64,000 bases of DNA, taken from contig DAHWUP010000003.1 of NCBI GenBank assembly GCA_027334565.1, forward strand, positions 1 to 64,000, given 5' to 3'. The notes beneath the pieces were generated by a model. The model had not been told where the DNA came from. It worked only from the letters and a program-made list of their open reading frames with translations, and did not search any database. This DNA is from Candidatus Levyibacteriota bacterium (GTDB lineage Bacteria > Patescibacteria > Microgenomatia > Levybacterales > UBA12049). Of the stretch, positions 14,428 to 23,275 are shown in pieces. A program made the translations under genes and the position numbers. Position 1 is the first letter of the stretch; the number at the start of each line of letters is the position of its first letter.

Positions 14428-17400
14428 ATGTTCAAACCGGTTTCGCCACAGGTAAATTTTCCAAAGATTGAGGAAGACCTTCTTGTAAAATGGAAAAAAG
14501 AAAAACTGTTAGAAAAATACTTACATAAGAATGATTCCTCAAAAGAACTGTTCTCCTTTTTGGACGGACCGATCACCGCCAACAATCCGATGGGGGTACA
14601 CCATGCGTGGGGAAGAACTTATAAGGACCTTTGGCAGAGGTTTTGGAACATGCGCGGTAAAAGACAAAGATTCCAGAACGGTTTTGACTGCCAAGGCTTA
14701 TGGGTAGAGGTGGAGGTTGAAAAAGAACTGGGGATTAAAAATAAAAAGGACATTGAAAATCTGGTGCCAGGCAACAAGAAACAAAGCATTGCCAAATTCG
14801 TTAAGCTCTGCAAAGACAGGGTCATAAAATACAGCAGCATGCAGGCGGCTCAAAGCGAAAGGCTGGCTCAGTTCATGGACTGGAATAATTCATATTACAC
14901 CATGTCCGACGAGAACAATTACATGATCTGGCATTTTCTTAAGACCTGTTATGACAAGGGTTGGATCTATAAGGGGAAAGATTCCGTTCCCTGGTGCCCA
15001 AGATGCGAAACGGCTATTTCCCAGCACGAGATGTTAACGGAAGATTACAAAGAATTGACGCACGAAACGGTATTTTTTAAACTGCCGATTTTAAACAAGG
15101 GCTTTGAAAACACCTTTCTGCTGGTTTGGACCACGACACCCTGGACCGTTCCCGCGAATGTGGCGGTCGGCGTGAATGTTAAGTTCGATTACGAGATCTG
15201 GAAAAATAAGAAAACCGGGGAAAAATTGGTATTTTTGGGTAAGGACGAAGCGGGCGGTAAGCCGGTACGTATGTATAAAGGCAGCGAAATTCCTCTTCAG
15301 GATTATATTTTGATGAATATACAGGATAAAGAATCTTATCAGCTTGAAAGAATGATACCGGGTAAAGAGCTTTTGGGACTTAGGTACGACGGTCCGTTCG
15401 ACGAGCTTGAAATCGTTAAAAACGCGCGAAACGAAAATCCCGATACCTTCCATACCGTGGTCGACGGCTCGCTAATCGTCGTTTCGACCGAAGGTACCGG
15501 ATTATTGCATGTTGCGCCGGGTGCGGGAAAAGAAGATTTCGATCTTGGCAAGGTCGAAAAACTGTCGATAATTTCTCCGATAGAAGATGACGCATCTTAC
15601 ACGGAGGATATGGGAGAGTTCAGCGGCCAAAATGCCAAAAAACACCCGGAAATAATCATCGATTATTTAAAGAGCCGTCAGAACGGCAGATTTTTACTTA
15701 AAACCATGCCTTATCTACACAGGTATCCGGCATGTTGGAGATGCAAGACCGAACTGGTGTGGAAAGTTACTTATGAATGGTATATCGCAATGGATCTTGG
15801 TGAAAAAAATTCCAAAGATAAACAAAAAACAAAGACCTTAAGGGAGCAGATGATCGATACCGCAAAAATGATCGAATGGAGACCCGGGTTCGGACTGGAG
15901 AGGGAGTTGGACTGGCTGTCGAACATGCACGACTGGCTTATAAGCAAAAAGAACCGTTACTGGGGATTGGCACTCCCGATTTTTGAGTGCCAGAAGTGCG
16001 GGAACTTCGAGGTGATAGGCTCAAAAGAGGAACTTAGGAAACGCGCGGTCTTCGGTTGGAAAGAGTTTGAGGGTAAGAGTCCGCATAAGCCTTTCATAGA
16101 CGAGGTCAAAATCAAATGTTTTCATTGCAAAGAGACTGTTTCGAGGGTAGACGATGTCGGAAACGTCTGGCTTGACGCAGGTATAGTCCCGTTTTCAACC
16201 TACGTAGACCCGAAGACTAAAAAACTCAGTTACACGGAAGATAAAAAATATTGGCAGGAATGGTTTCCTGCCGATTTTATCACCGAATCATTTCCCGGAC
16301 AGTTCAAGAACTGGTTTTATTCGCTGATTGCCATGTCGACGGTTTTGGAAAAACGAAATCCGTTCAAGCTGGTTTTGGGGTTTGCTTCGATGCTCGGCGA
16401 GGACGGACGTCCGATGCATAAATCCTGGGGGAATTCGATCGAATTCAACGAAGGGGCCGATAAGATCGGCGTCGACGTGATGCGCTGGATGTTCGTTGTC
16501 CAGGATCCGGAGCAGAACCTTTTATTCGGCTATAAGAAAGCCGATGAAACAAGAAGGAGATTCCACCTGATGCTATGGAATATCTATAACTTTTTTATCA
16601 CTTATGCGTTGGTTGACAAATGGGAGCCGGGGGTAAATGAAAAGTCGAACATACAATCGGATAACATCCTGGATCGCTGGATCGTTTCAAGGTACGGCAA
16701 TACCTTAAAAACGGTAACCCGGGCTTTGGAAAATTTTGATGCGCAAATTGCTTCGGTTTCGATAGAAAATTTCGTATCGGATCTATCGCTTTGGTATATC
16801 CGAAGGAGCCGCGAGAGGGTAGGCCCGGCAAGTGATGAAGATAAAGACAGGAAAGCTTTTTATGAAACCTTGTATTTTATTCTCCTGAATCTGGCCAGGA
16901 TGCTGGCGCCGTTTGCCCCTTTTGTTGCGGAAGAAATTTATCTTAATCTGACAAAGGAGGAGTCGGTACATTTGTCTTTCTGGCCGAAATTCAACGCTTC
17001 GGATATCGATGATAAGCTGGAAAGCGAGATGGCCAATGCCAGGCTTTTGGTAGAGGCGGCACATGCATTGCGTAAACAAGCCGAAGTGAAGGTAAGGATC
17101 CCGATAAAGAAAATGACTTATTCAGGGCCCGTCAAATTATCCTTGAAAATTTTAAAAATCGTCCAGGACGAAATAAATGTCTATGAGCTGGTTTATACAA
17201 AAAAACAGGACACGTATGAAGTCTTTGCTAAAACAAGCGACGACAACCTTGACCTTAATTTCGGATTGGCGCGAGACATTGTCAGGAAGATCCAGGAAGA
17301 AAGGAAGAGATTGCAAACCAGACCCGATGAGAAAATAAAAATCACCCTGCCGTTTTGGCCCCGGGAGCACGAAGAGTTCATAAAAAAGAAGGCATTGATC

Positions 17401-17451
17401 AGTGAAATAATCGAGAATGAGAAGTTCTCCGTGATAAAAGATGAAAGGTAA
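14428..17451 (+). CDS. ileS: Isoleucyl-tRNA synthetase
   Basis: 1007 aa, a full-length class I synthetase charging tRNA-Ile in the cytoplasm. The HIGH region reads NPMGVHHAWGR at about residue 54, a zinc-like CPRC follows near residue 190, the connective editing domain spans about 210-420 (TTTPWTVPAN, GTGLLHVAPG), and the KMSKS loop is MHKSWGNS near residue 672. The anticodon-binding domain fills the C terminus. The variant signature loops resemble the type of IleRS with relaxed HIGH and KMSKS motifs rather than the E. coli type. It overlaps rodA by 11 bases. Confidence 0.95.
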   Translation: MFKPVSPQVNFPKIEEDLLVKWKKEKLLEKYLHKNDSSKELFSFLDGPITANNPMGVHHAWGRTYKDLWQRFWNMRGKRQRFQNGFDCQGLWVEVEVEKELGIKNKKDIENLVPGNKKQSIAKFVKLCKDRVIKYSSMQAAQSERLAQFMDWNNSYYTMSDENNYMIWHFLKTCYDKGWIYKGKDSVPWCPRCETAISQHEMLTEDYKELTHETVFFKLPILNKGFENTFLLVWTTTPWTVPANVAVGVNVKFDYEIWKNKKTGEKLVFLGKDEAGGKPVRMYKGSEIPLQDYILMNIQDKESYQLERMIPGKELLGLRYDGPFDELEIVKNARNENPDTFHTVVDGSLIVVSTEGTGLLHVAPGAGKEDFDLGKVEKLSIISPIEDDASYTEDMGEFSGQNAKKHPEIIIDYLKSRQNGRFLLKTMPYLHRYPACWRCKTELVWKVTYEWYIAMDLGEKNSKDKQKTKTLREQMIDTAKMIEWRPGFGLERELDWLSNMHDWLISKKNRYWGLALPIFECQKCGNFEVIGSKEELRKRAVFGWKEFEGKSPHKPFIDEVKIKCFHCKETVSRVDDVGNVWLDAGIVPFSTYVDPKTKKLSYTEDKKYWQEWFPADFITESFPGQFKNWFYSLIAMSTVLEKRNPFKLVLGFASMLGEDGRPMHKSWGNSIEFNEGADKIGVDVMRWMFVVQDPEQNLLFGYKKADETRRRFHLMLWNIYNFFITYALVDKWEPGVNEKSNIQSDNILDRWIVSRYGNTLKTVTRALENFDAQIASVSIENFVSDLSLWYIRRSRERVGPASDEDKDRKAFYETLYFILLNLARMLAPFAPFVAEEIYLNLTKEESVHLSFWPKFNASDIDDKLESEMANARLLVEAAHALRKQAEVKVRIPIKKMTYSGPVKLSLKILKIVQDEINVYELVYTKKQDTYEVFAKTSDDNLDLNFGLARDIVRKIQEERKRLQTRPDEKIKITLPFWPREHEEFIKKKALISEIIENEKFSVIKDER

Positions 17452-18520
17452 AATCATCGATCTCGAATGGCAGCTCCTGCTTCCCGTGGTAATTCTGGTT
17501 GCGATCAGCTTGTTGACTTTATTTTCGGTCGATATAAGTTACATGAAAAGCCAGATGCTATTTTTGGGAATTTCCATCCTGGCTTTTTTTGTTTTTGCCA
17601 ACACCAACGTCAAAATCTTTAAGCTTTATTATTCGCCTGTTTATTTTATTTCGATAATCCTGTTACTTTTGGTTTTTTTGGTCGGCGTTGAGAGCAGAGG
17701 TTCACTTAGATGGGTTGAATTTGTCGGGTTCAGGATACAGTTTTCAGAGATACTCAAACCTTTTTTGGCTTTAAGCCTTGCGAGCTTCATCGCGGACAAG
17801 AAAACATTAAATTTTTCGACTCTGGTGAAAATTTTTGCGCTTTTGCTGCCGTTAACGCTTTTGATTTTTTTACAGCCAGACCTGGGCGATGCACTGATAT
17901 ACGGTCTGGTTGTGGTATGTGTGATGATGTATATCGGATTTTCATATAAATATTTTGCCACGCTTTTGCTGCCGGTTCTACTGGCGGCTCCGATACTCTG
18001 GAATTTTTTACACGACTATCAAAAACAGAGGATACTTACTTTTTTGGATCCTGGAAGGGACCCCCTGGGTACTTCCTATAATGTCATTCAATCCGTGATA
18101 GCGGTCGGATCGGGAATGCTAATCGGAAAAGGGCTTGGCATGGGCACGCAGTCGGGACTTCGCTTCCTGCCGGAAAGACATACGGACTTTATTTTTGCAA
18201 CTATTGCCGAACAGCTTGGGTTTGTGGGGTCATTACTGATTATAATTTGCTTCGGGCTGTTTTTGTACCGGATATATAAAAATTTGCAGAATATCGATGA
18301 CCGTTTTTCAAAGATCTTCTATGCTTCCGTTTTTTTTATGTTTTTACTTCAGGTGTTTGTAAACATCGGCATGAACATCGGGATTTTGCCGATCGTGGGG
18401 GTAACCTTGCCGTTCGTTTCTTACGGTGGCAGTTCGCTTTTGTCAAATTTTATATTTTTAGGATTATTAACGGCGATTGGAAAGTCGTCCAAACCTTCGG
18501 ACGTCCTGGAAATAAAGTAA
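17441..18520 (+). CDS. rodA: RodA/FtsW-family peptidoglycan polymerase (SEDS)
   Basis: 359 aa with about ten transmembrane helices. The SEDS signatures are present: RGSLRWVEFVGFRIQFSE, the catalytic loop QPDLGDALIYG with its Asp, the extracellular HTDFIFATIAEQLGF and the C-terminal PFVSYGGSSLL. RodA polymerises glycan strands from lipid II for wall elongation. Lack of FtsW neighbours and the RGSLRW form favour RodA over FtsW, though the two cannot be separated with certainty. It is translationally coupled to ileS. Confidence 0.9.
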   Translation: MKGKIIDLEWQLLLPVVILVAISLLTLFSVDISYMKSQMLFLGISILAFFVFANTNVKIFKLYYSPVYFISIILLLLVFLVGVESRGSLRWVEFVGFRIQFSEILKPFLALSLASFIADKKTLNFSTLVKIFALLLPLTLLIFLQPDLGDALIYGLVVVCVMMYIGFSYKYFATLLLPVLLAAPILWNFLHDYQKQRILTFLDPGRDPLGTSYNVIQSVIAVGSGMLIGKGLGMGTQSGLRFLPERHTDFIFATIAEQLGFVGSLLIIICFGLFLYRIYKNLQNIDDRFSKIFYASVFFMFLLQVFVNIGMNIGILPIVGVTLPFVSYGGSSLLSNFIFLGLLTAIGKSSKPSDVLEIK

Positions 18521-18535
18521 TTTTTTTGTTATAAT
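18506..18535 (+). promoter_or_regulatory. rplU promoter
   Basis: A weak CTGGAA-like -35 near 18506-18511, 18 bases, perfect TATAAT (18530-18535). ATG 18544 follows after eight bases, so no leader and no L21 autoregulatory leader is possible. Confidence 0.55.
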
Positions 18536-18543
18536 CGTAACTT

Positions 18544-18852
18544 ATGAAATACGTCGTAATCAAAACGGGCGGTAAACAATATAAAGTCTCTGAGGGCGAC
18601 GTTATTCAGGTGGACAGACTTTTAGAAGACAAGGATGGCACGGTGAATTTTAACGAAGTGCTGTTAAAAGTCAGCGACGGGTCGGTAAAAATCGGAAATC
18701 CCTTTTTAAAGGGTGAAAAAGTATCGGGGAAATTACTGTCACAGGTTAAAGGTGATAAGATCAGGGTACAAAAATACAAATCCAAGGTCAGATACCGAAG
18801 GACAACCGGTTTTCGTTCCAGCCTTTCGAAAGTATCGATAGATAAGATCTAA
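18544..18852 (+). CDS. rplU: Ribosomal protein L21
   Basis: 102 aa, the normal length. The start KYVVIKTGGKQYKVSEGDVI and the RNA-binding C-terminal segment YKSKVRYRRTTGFR are diagnostic of bL21, a 50S protein that binds 23S rRNA. It precedes rpmA by 100 bases, the usual rplU-rpmA order, but rpmA has its own promoter here. Confidence 0.97.
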   Translation: MKYVVIKTGGKQYKVSEGDVIQVDRLLEDKDGTVNFNEVLLKVSDGSVKIGNPFLKGEKVSGKLLSQVKGDKIRVQKYKSKVRYRRTTGFRSSLSKVSIDKI

Positions 18853-18894
18853 TCCTTCAGCTTCGAGTAAAATAAATTGACCGACTTTGATATC

Positions 18895-18924
18895 TTGACA
18901 GATTGTGAAAATCGTAGTTAAAAT
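18895..18924 (+). promoter_or_regulatory. rpmA promoter
   Basis: TTGACA (18895-18900), 18 bases, TAAAAT (18919-18924). A Shine-Dalgarno AAAGGA (18941-18946) lies six bases before ATG 18953, so unlike rplU this transcript has a conventional leader. Confidence 0.7.
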
Positions 18925-18952
18925 ATAGCAAGTTTTCACGAAAGGAATTCTT

Positions 18953-19201
18953 ATGGCACATACAAAAGCACAAGGCGCAGTCAGAGGAAACAGAGATTCA
19001 AAAGCAAAACGTTTAGGCGTAAAGGTATACGGTGGACAGAAAGTTACCGCCGGAAACATCATTGTCAGGCAAAAAGGAACAAAATTCTACCCAGGCAAAG
19101 GTGTGTCTATGGGCAGGGACTTTACGCTTTTTTCTTTAATCGACGGAACGGTCGCGTTTAAGGCCCTTAGGGGAAAGAAATTAGTCGAGGTGTCGGCATA
19201 A
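18953..19201 (+). CDS. rpmA: Ribosomal protein L27
   Basis: 82 aa. The family block GNRDSKAKRLGVK and GNIIVRQKGTKFYPG are present, identifying bL27, which reaches the peptidyl-transferase centre of the 50S subunit. The N terminus begins AHTKAQGAVRG, without the cleaved extension found in Firmicutes, so no Prp processing is expected. parB begins three bases after its stop. Confidence 0.97.
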   Translation: MAHTKAQGAVRGNRDSKAKRLGVKVYGGQKVTAGNIIVRQKGTKFYPGKGVSMGRDFTLFSLIDGTVAFKALRGKKLVEVSA

Positions 19202-19204
19202 GTT

Positions 19205-20023
19205 ATGGATAACGAAGACAGAATTTTCGAGATAGATATTAGTTTGCTGCAGGCAAATCCGCTTCAACCGAGAGGGATAATTTCACCCGAATCACTTCAG
19301 GAGCTGGTCGATTCCATCAGGGAGCACGGTGTATTGGAGCCTCTGGTCGTTGCCAAGACTCCGGCCGGATACCAGATAGTTGCCGGCGAAAGGAGATGGA
19401 GAGCATCGAAGATCTTAGGTTTGGTGAAAGTACCGGTGGTGATCCGCGAAACTACTCCGCAGGGAATGCTGGAGATGTCCATTGTCGAAAACGTTCAGAG
19501 GGAAGATTTAAATCCCATCGAAAGAGCACAGGCGTATAAGCGTTTGATCGACGAATTCGGCCTGGGTACAAACGAGGTGGCAAGAAGGGTAGGGAAAAGC
19601 GCGCCGACCATTTCCAACACCATCAGGCTTTTAACCCTTCCGGATGCCATAAAAGATGCTTTGGTCGCGGGAGTGATCACCGAGGGGCATGTCAGGCCGT
19701 TAATTTCTTTGGGAGATACCCAGCTGATGCTTGACTTGTTCAAGCGGATCTTAAAGGAAAACAGCACCGTCAGGCAAACCGAAGAATTCGCCAGACAAGC
19801 CAAAGGGGAGATCGAGAAAAGGGAGCCAAGGTCCAAGGTACACAAGCTCTGGGTACCGGAACTGGACGAGATGTCAAAGAGTCTTCAGGAAAAACACGGT
19901 TTTTCAAAAGTAGCCATATCACAGTCGCGCGCCTTAGCTAAAATATCGATCTTTATTAAAGGCGATGTAGATGTTACCGGACCGATGATCAAAAAAGTGT
20001 ACGAACTCCTGGATAAAAGCTAA
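19205..20023 (+). CDS. parB: ParB/Spo0J-family chromosome partition protein
   Basis: 272 aa. The N-terminal ParB/sulfiredoxin-fold CTPase domain has the GERRWRASKILG box (about residue 60) and ENVQREDLNPIERA; the central helix-turn-helix has GKSAPTISNTIRLL and GHVRPLISL. The C-terminal dimerisation segment ends the protein. It would load at parS sites and slide as a clamp. No parA is adjacent and I saw no parS-like palindrome here. It is directly downstream of rpmA and convergent with lepB, with a four-base overlap. Confidence 0.9.
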   Translation: MDNEDRIFEIDISLLQANPLQPRGIISPESLQELVDSIREHGVLEPLVVAKTPAGYQIVAGERRWRASKILGLVKVPVVIRETTPQGMLEMSIVENVQREDLNPIERAQAYKRLIDEFGLGTNEVARRVGKSAPTISNTIRLLTLPDAIKDALVAGVITEGHVRPLISLGDTQLMLDLFKRILKENSTVRQTEEFARQAKGEIEKREPRSKVHKLWVPELDEMSKSLQEKHGFSKVAISQSRALAKISIFIKGDVDVTGPMIKKVYELLDKS

Positions 20024-20613
20024 TTCTTCGAAATATACGGATTGGAAACAAAACCCATTTTTCCCGGTGGCCAATAGATAAAGGCGGATTTTCCTACAAT
20101 CAGGGATCTGTCGACAAGACCCCATTCTCTTGAATCGGAACTGAACATCCGGTTGTCGCCCAAAACGAAATACTTGTCCGGTGGAATTTTTAACGGTTTA
20201 TTATCGGGCAAAAATGCACCTCCCAGAGTCTGGATATCGGGTTTTAGGTATTTACTTTCATCCAGCAGCTTATTGTTAATGTAGACTTTACCATTTTTTA
20301 ATAGAACCGTATCCCCCGGAACGCCGATGACCCTTTTGATATAATCCTTGTCTGGTTCGGGGGGAGCATTGAAAACGATAACGTCACCGGTTCTTAGTTT
20401 CCCGGATGTGACCCGGTAGAAACCGAAGTTCTCAAAACCGACAAGATTGGTAATTACATATTCCTGATCCTGAAAGTTCGGATACATGGAATCTCCCTTT
20501 ACCTCGAAAGGTCTGAAAAGCGTTACGTATATAAACAGGAAGATGGCGGCCGCGATTAGGAAAGTTTGAACCGAATCAAGGAGAAAGTAATAAATTTTAC
20601 GAATCAGTGTCAT
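20020..20613 (-). CDS. lepB: Signal peptidase I
   Basis: 197 aa, family S26A. One N-terminal membrane helix (about residues 13-30), then box B with catalytic Ser in KGDSMYPNF, box D with the general-base Lys in YIKRVIGVPGD, and box E with FVLGDNRMFSSDSR. It removes signal peptides outside the membrane, for instance from the two secreted proteins in this window. ATG 20613 is preferred to the TTG at 20619 because the former fits the promoter. The promoter is back-to-back with that of tRNA-Val. Confidence 0.93.
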   Translation of the reverse strand: MTLIRKIYYFLLDSVQTFLIAAAIFLFIYVTLFRPFEVKGDSMYPNFQDQEYVITNLVGFENFGFYRVTSGKLRTGDVIVFNAPPEPDKDYIKRVIGVPGDTVLLKNGKVYINNKLLDESKYLKPDIQTLGGAFLPDNKPLKIPPDKYFVLGDNRMFSSDSREWGLVDRSLIVGKSAFIYWPPGKMGFVSNPYISKN

Positions 20614-20622
20614 TAACAATTC

Positions 20623-20651
20623 ATTTTCCCATGAGAGGCAAACTTTGTCAA
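20623..20651 (-). promoter_or_regulatory. lepB promoter, sharing its -35 with the tRNA promoter
   Basis: On the minus strand: TTGACA (20651-20646), 17 bases, GAAAAT (20628-20623), then nine bases to ATG 20613. The -35 overlaps the opposite-strand TTGTCA by five bases. Confidence 0.6.
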
Positions 20652-20673
20652 TGAGCCCACTTTAAGTTATAAT
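20645..20673 (+). promoter_or_regulatory. tRNA-Val promoter
   Basis: TTGTCA (20645-20650), exactly 17 bases, TATAAT (20668-20673). The tRNA begins eight bases further on. Confidence 0.75.
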
Positions 20674-20681
20674 GGTTTTAG

Positions 20682-20753
20682 GGACTTGTAGCTCAGTGGT
20701 AGAGCGCTTCATTCACATTGAAGAAGTCAGAGGTTCGAATCCTCTCAGGTCCA
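20682..20753 (+). tRNA. tRNA-Val (CAC)
   Basis: A cloverleaf of 72 nt: acceptor GGACTTG/CAGGTCC (one G-U pair), D arm GCTC/GAGC, anticodon stem CTTCA/TGAAG with loop TTCACAT (anticodon CAC at 20714-20716), five-base variable loop, T arm AGAGG/CCTCT with TTCGAAT. The discriminator is A and the next bases are CAG, so CCA is not encoded and must be added by a CCA-adding enzyme. A CDS starts 22 bases downstream. Confidence 0.93.
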
Positions 20754-20775
20754 CAGGTTCGACATTTTAACGAAA

Positions 20776-21345
20776 ATGAAAAATAACATAGTACTATATA
20801 CTTTGCTTGGATTGGTTGGGATTGTCGTTTTTGTCTGGATCGGTAATTTTTTTGTGCCTAAGGTACCAAAAGTAGTTACGGTTACCTCATCAAACAATCA
20901 ACAGGGATTTATAAATTCATCAGATATTTATTTTCCACAAGGAATGACTTTTGCCAAAGCTATTTCGGGTTATCAGGACCTTGGGCAAAATGCTCTTTAT
21001 TATGATTATAACCCCATAGGTCTTCAGGGAGACGAATGGGTCGCTACGGTCAAAGTTGATTCGGATGCAGACTGGAAAGCCAAATTAAAAAGTTTTGAAG
21101 ATTTTTACCAGCCGATAATAAACTTGAACGATTGGGTAAGCCAGCAACAGATAAAAAATAAGCAGCTGGCAACGCTTACCGCAGATAATGATCTGGGAGG
21201 GGTACATGGCTACTTTAAGTATGTAAACGGTCAAGTGCAAGTGATTTTGCTCTATAACGAAAAGGACAGTAATACATATCCTACCAACGAGCAATTACGA
21301 TTGTTTCTAAGTAACGTCACCGATATAAGTGATAAAATTAAATAA
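20776..21345 (+). CDS. Membrane-anchored hypothetical protein
   Basis: 189 aa. One N-terminal hydrophobic helix (about residues 5-26) is followed by an exported domain of about 160 residues that is rich in Asn, Asp, Gln and Tyr and lacks cysteine. It looks like a signal-anchor protein exposed outside the cell. No family is recognised. No separate promoter or Shine-Dalgarno site is visible, so it is probably cotranscribed with tRNA-Val and released when the tRNA 3' end is processed. Confidence 0.6.
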   Translation: MKNNIVLYTLLGLVGIVVFVWIGNFFVPKVPKVVTVTSSNNQQGFINSSDIYFPQGMTFAKAISGYQDLGQNALYYDYNPIGLQGDEWVATVKVDSDADWKAKLKSFEDFYQPIINLNDWVSQQQIKNKQLATLTADNDLGGVHGYFKYVNGQVQVILLYNEKDSNTYPTNEQLRLFLSNVTDISDKIK

Positions 21346-21415
21346 CTTCTTATCCTCGGTAAATTACATTTTATATTCAAGAGCCTTGAGTGAACCAATT
21401 TTAAACAGCATTAAG

Positions 21416-21444
21416 TTGTTAACACTAAAATACACTGTTATAAT
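21416..21444 (+). promoter_or_regulatory. Promoter at the start of the glycan island
   Basis: TTGTTA (21416-21421), exactly 17 bases, TATAAT (21439-21444). It drives the GT4 gene at 21462 and probably the overlapping genes up to about 26.3 kb. Confidence 0.7.
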
Positions 21445-21461
21445 CCCTCTATTGTACATTT

Positions 21462-22481
21462 ATGACAGTTTTGTTTTTTGCTAGGTTATTTTATCCGCAC
21501 ATTGGAGGCGTGGAAAAGCATGTTTTGGAAGTAGGCAGAAGACTAGTTAAGAAAGGTCATAAAGTTACAGTTATAACCGAAAATTATCAGTCTCTGTCTG
21601 CAATTGATAATATCGAAGGAATCAAAATTATAAGAGTTAAAGTCGGCAGTAACGAAATGTTAAAAAAATTTAGAATTTGGTTAGCGCTTGTTAAACATAT
21701 ATATCTAATTAAGAACGCAGATATTATTCATTGCCATGATATTTTTTTCTGGTATTTGCCATTCAAACTAATATTTCCCACAAAAAAAGTTTATACAACC
21801 TTTCATGGATACGAAGGCAATAAAATACCCGGTATAAAAGCGAAGTTCATGCATAAAATTGCGGAAAAATTTTCAAATGGCAATATTTGCATAGGCAATT
21901 TTTATAAAAAATGGTACGGGACAAAAGCTACGTATATAAGTTACGGGGCGGTTGATAAGAAATTAATAGAGCAGGGTAAAAATCCAACTAAGCCTGTTAA
22001 AGACGCGATGTTCTTGGGAAGACTGGAAGATGAGACAGGAATAATGGAGTATTTAAAAGCAGTAAAGGAGTTAAACATATCGCTTGATGTATTTGGGGAT
22101 GGAAGTCTAGAAAAATCTTCGAGAGCGTTTGTTGTTAAAAATAAACTAAACGTAAATTTTAAAGGATTCGTGAGTAACGCGACCGATTTTATAAAGGATT
22201 ACAAATATGTTTTTGTTTCAAGGTATTTAGGGATTTTGGAAGCGATGGCCTTAAAAAAACCTGTATTTGCAGTTTATAATAATCAAATTAAGAAAGATTA
22301 TCTTGAGTTCACGCCTTTTGCTCCTTACATTTCAATCTCAAAAGACGGTGAAATGATTTATAAAGAGATCAAAAACTATAATAAAGTTAAATTTGATTCG
22401 AAAGTTAACAAAGCCTATGAGTGGGTAAGAAATCAGACTTGGGAAAACATGACAAATCTGTACTTAAGGCTATGGGCATGA
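21462..22481 (+). CDS. Glycosyltransferase family 4
   Basis: 339 aa, GT-B fold. The N-terminal acceptor domain begins with the GG-containing FYPHIGGVEKHVLEVGRRL, and the donor domain begins near MFLGRLEDETGI. The C-terminal nucleotide-sugar loop reads LGILEAMALKKPVFA, keeping the second Glu of the EX7E motif while the usual first Glu position is not obvious. It should be a retaining cytoplasmic or peripheral enzyme that adds a sugar to a lipid-linked glycan. It overlaps the next gene by ATGA. Confidence 0.85.
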   Translation: MTVLFFARLFYPHIGGVEKHVLEVGRRLVKKGHKVTVITENYQSLSAIDNIEGIKIIRVKVGSNEMLKKFRIWLALVKHIYLIKNADIIHCHDIFFWYLPFKLIFPTKKVYTTFHGYEGNKIPGIKAKFMHKIAEKFSNGNICIGNFYKKWYGTKATYISYGAVDKKLIEQGKNPTKPVKDAMFLGRLEDETGIMEYLKAVKELNISLDVFGDGSLEKSSRAFVVKNKLNVNFKGFVSNATDFIKDYKYVFVSRYLGILEAMALKKPVFAVYNNQIKKDYLEFTPFAPYISISKDGEMIYKEIKNYNKVKFDSKVNKAYEWVRNQTWENMTNLYLRLWA

Positions 22482-23275
22482 AAAAAAATATAAAAATTAT
22501 TTTAAATATAATTCTCAATAGATTTGGCTTTCAAACCATCCCTATGTATGAACTTAAATATATAAACGAAAAACACCAGGAAGCAGTAAATGAATATGTA
22601 TGTTATTTAAGAGAAACGATATTTAAAGATATTAAAGAAGACCTACAAAGGAATAAGTTATTGACTAAATTATACGGTACAACTGTCGGTGAGGCTATGT
22701 ATATCATAGATTGCTTAAATAAAACATCCGACATCACAGGTGAAGTATGTGAATTCGGGGTAGCAAATGGGTCAACCTCCGTACTGATCGCAAACGAAAT
22801 CAAAAGTACAAATAAAAAACTTTGGCTTTATGATTCATTTCAAGGTTTATCAAAACCCACAAAAGAAGACGTTTTAATTAATGACATTTTTAACCTCGGC
22901 GCTATGGTAAATTATGAATCTACCATGAGTTATCCAGATTCATATGTAAGATCAAAATTAACGTCTATAAACTTTCCTAAAAGGAGGACAAGAATTATCA
23001 CTGGATTTATCGATAAAACGATATATTTAAGCCTGCCAAAGAAAGTGGCATTTGCCTATATAGATTTTGACTTATATGAGCCAACAATGATAACCCTGGA
23101 CCGTTTAGACAGAGTATTATCAAAAGGCTCATTTGTAGTGGTAGATGATTATGATTATTTTTCTTCGGGTGTAAAAATTGCTGTTGATAAGTTTGTTAAA
23201 AAACATAGGAAGTATAAGCTTATAATGCCTAAAAAATTTGCAGGTAAATTCTGCATTTTACATAAATTTAAGTGA
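22478..23275 (+). CDS. TylF/MycF-like O-methyltransferase
   Basis: 265 aa. VCEFGVANGSTSVLIA at about residue 90 is the AdoMet-binding loop, followed by LYDSFQGLSKP and the metal-ligand region AYIDFDLYEPT and VVVDDYDYFSSG with paired acidic residues. These are hallmarks of the PF05711 macrocin/TylF family, which methylates sugar hydroxyls. ATG 22478 overlaps the GT4 stop and is preferred to the longer frame opening at 22421. Within a glycan island the likely role is capping or decorating a sugar. Confidence 0.85.
   Translation: MKKNIKIILNIILNRFGFQTIPMYELKYINEKHQEAVNEYVCYLRETIFKDIKEDLQRNKLLTKLYGTTVGEAMYIIDCLNKTSDITGEVCEFGVANGSTSVLIANEIKSTNKKLWLYDSFQGLSKPTKEDVLINDIFNLGAMVNYESTMSYPDSYVRSKLTSINFPKRRTRIITGFIDKTIYLSLPKKVAFAYIDFDLYEPTMITLDRLDRVLSKGSFVVVDDYDYFSSGVKIAVDKFVKKHRKYKLIMPKKFAGKFCILHKFK

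Noticed and set aside
19205..20023. Replication origin region suggested by parB
   Set aside because: No parA, dnaA, gidA or parS-like palindrome is nearby; parB alone next to rpmA does not mark an origin.
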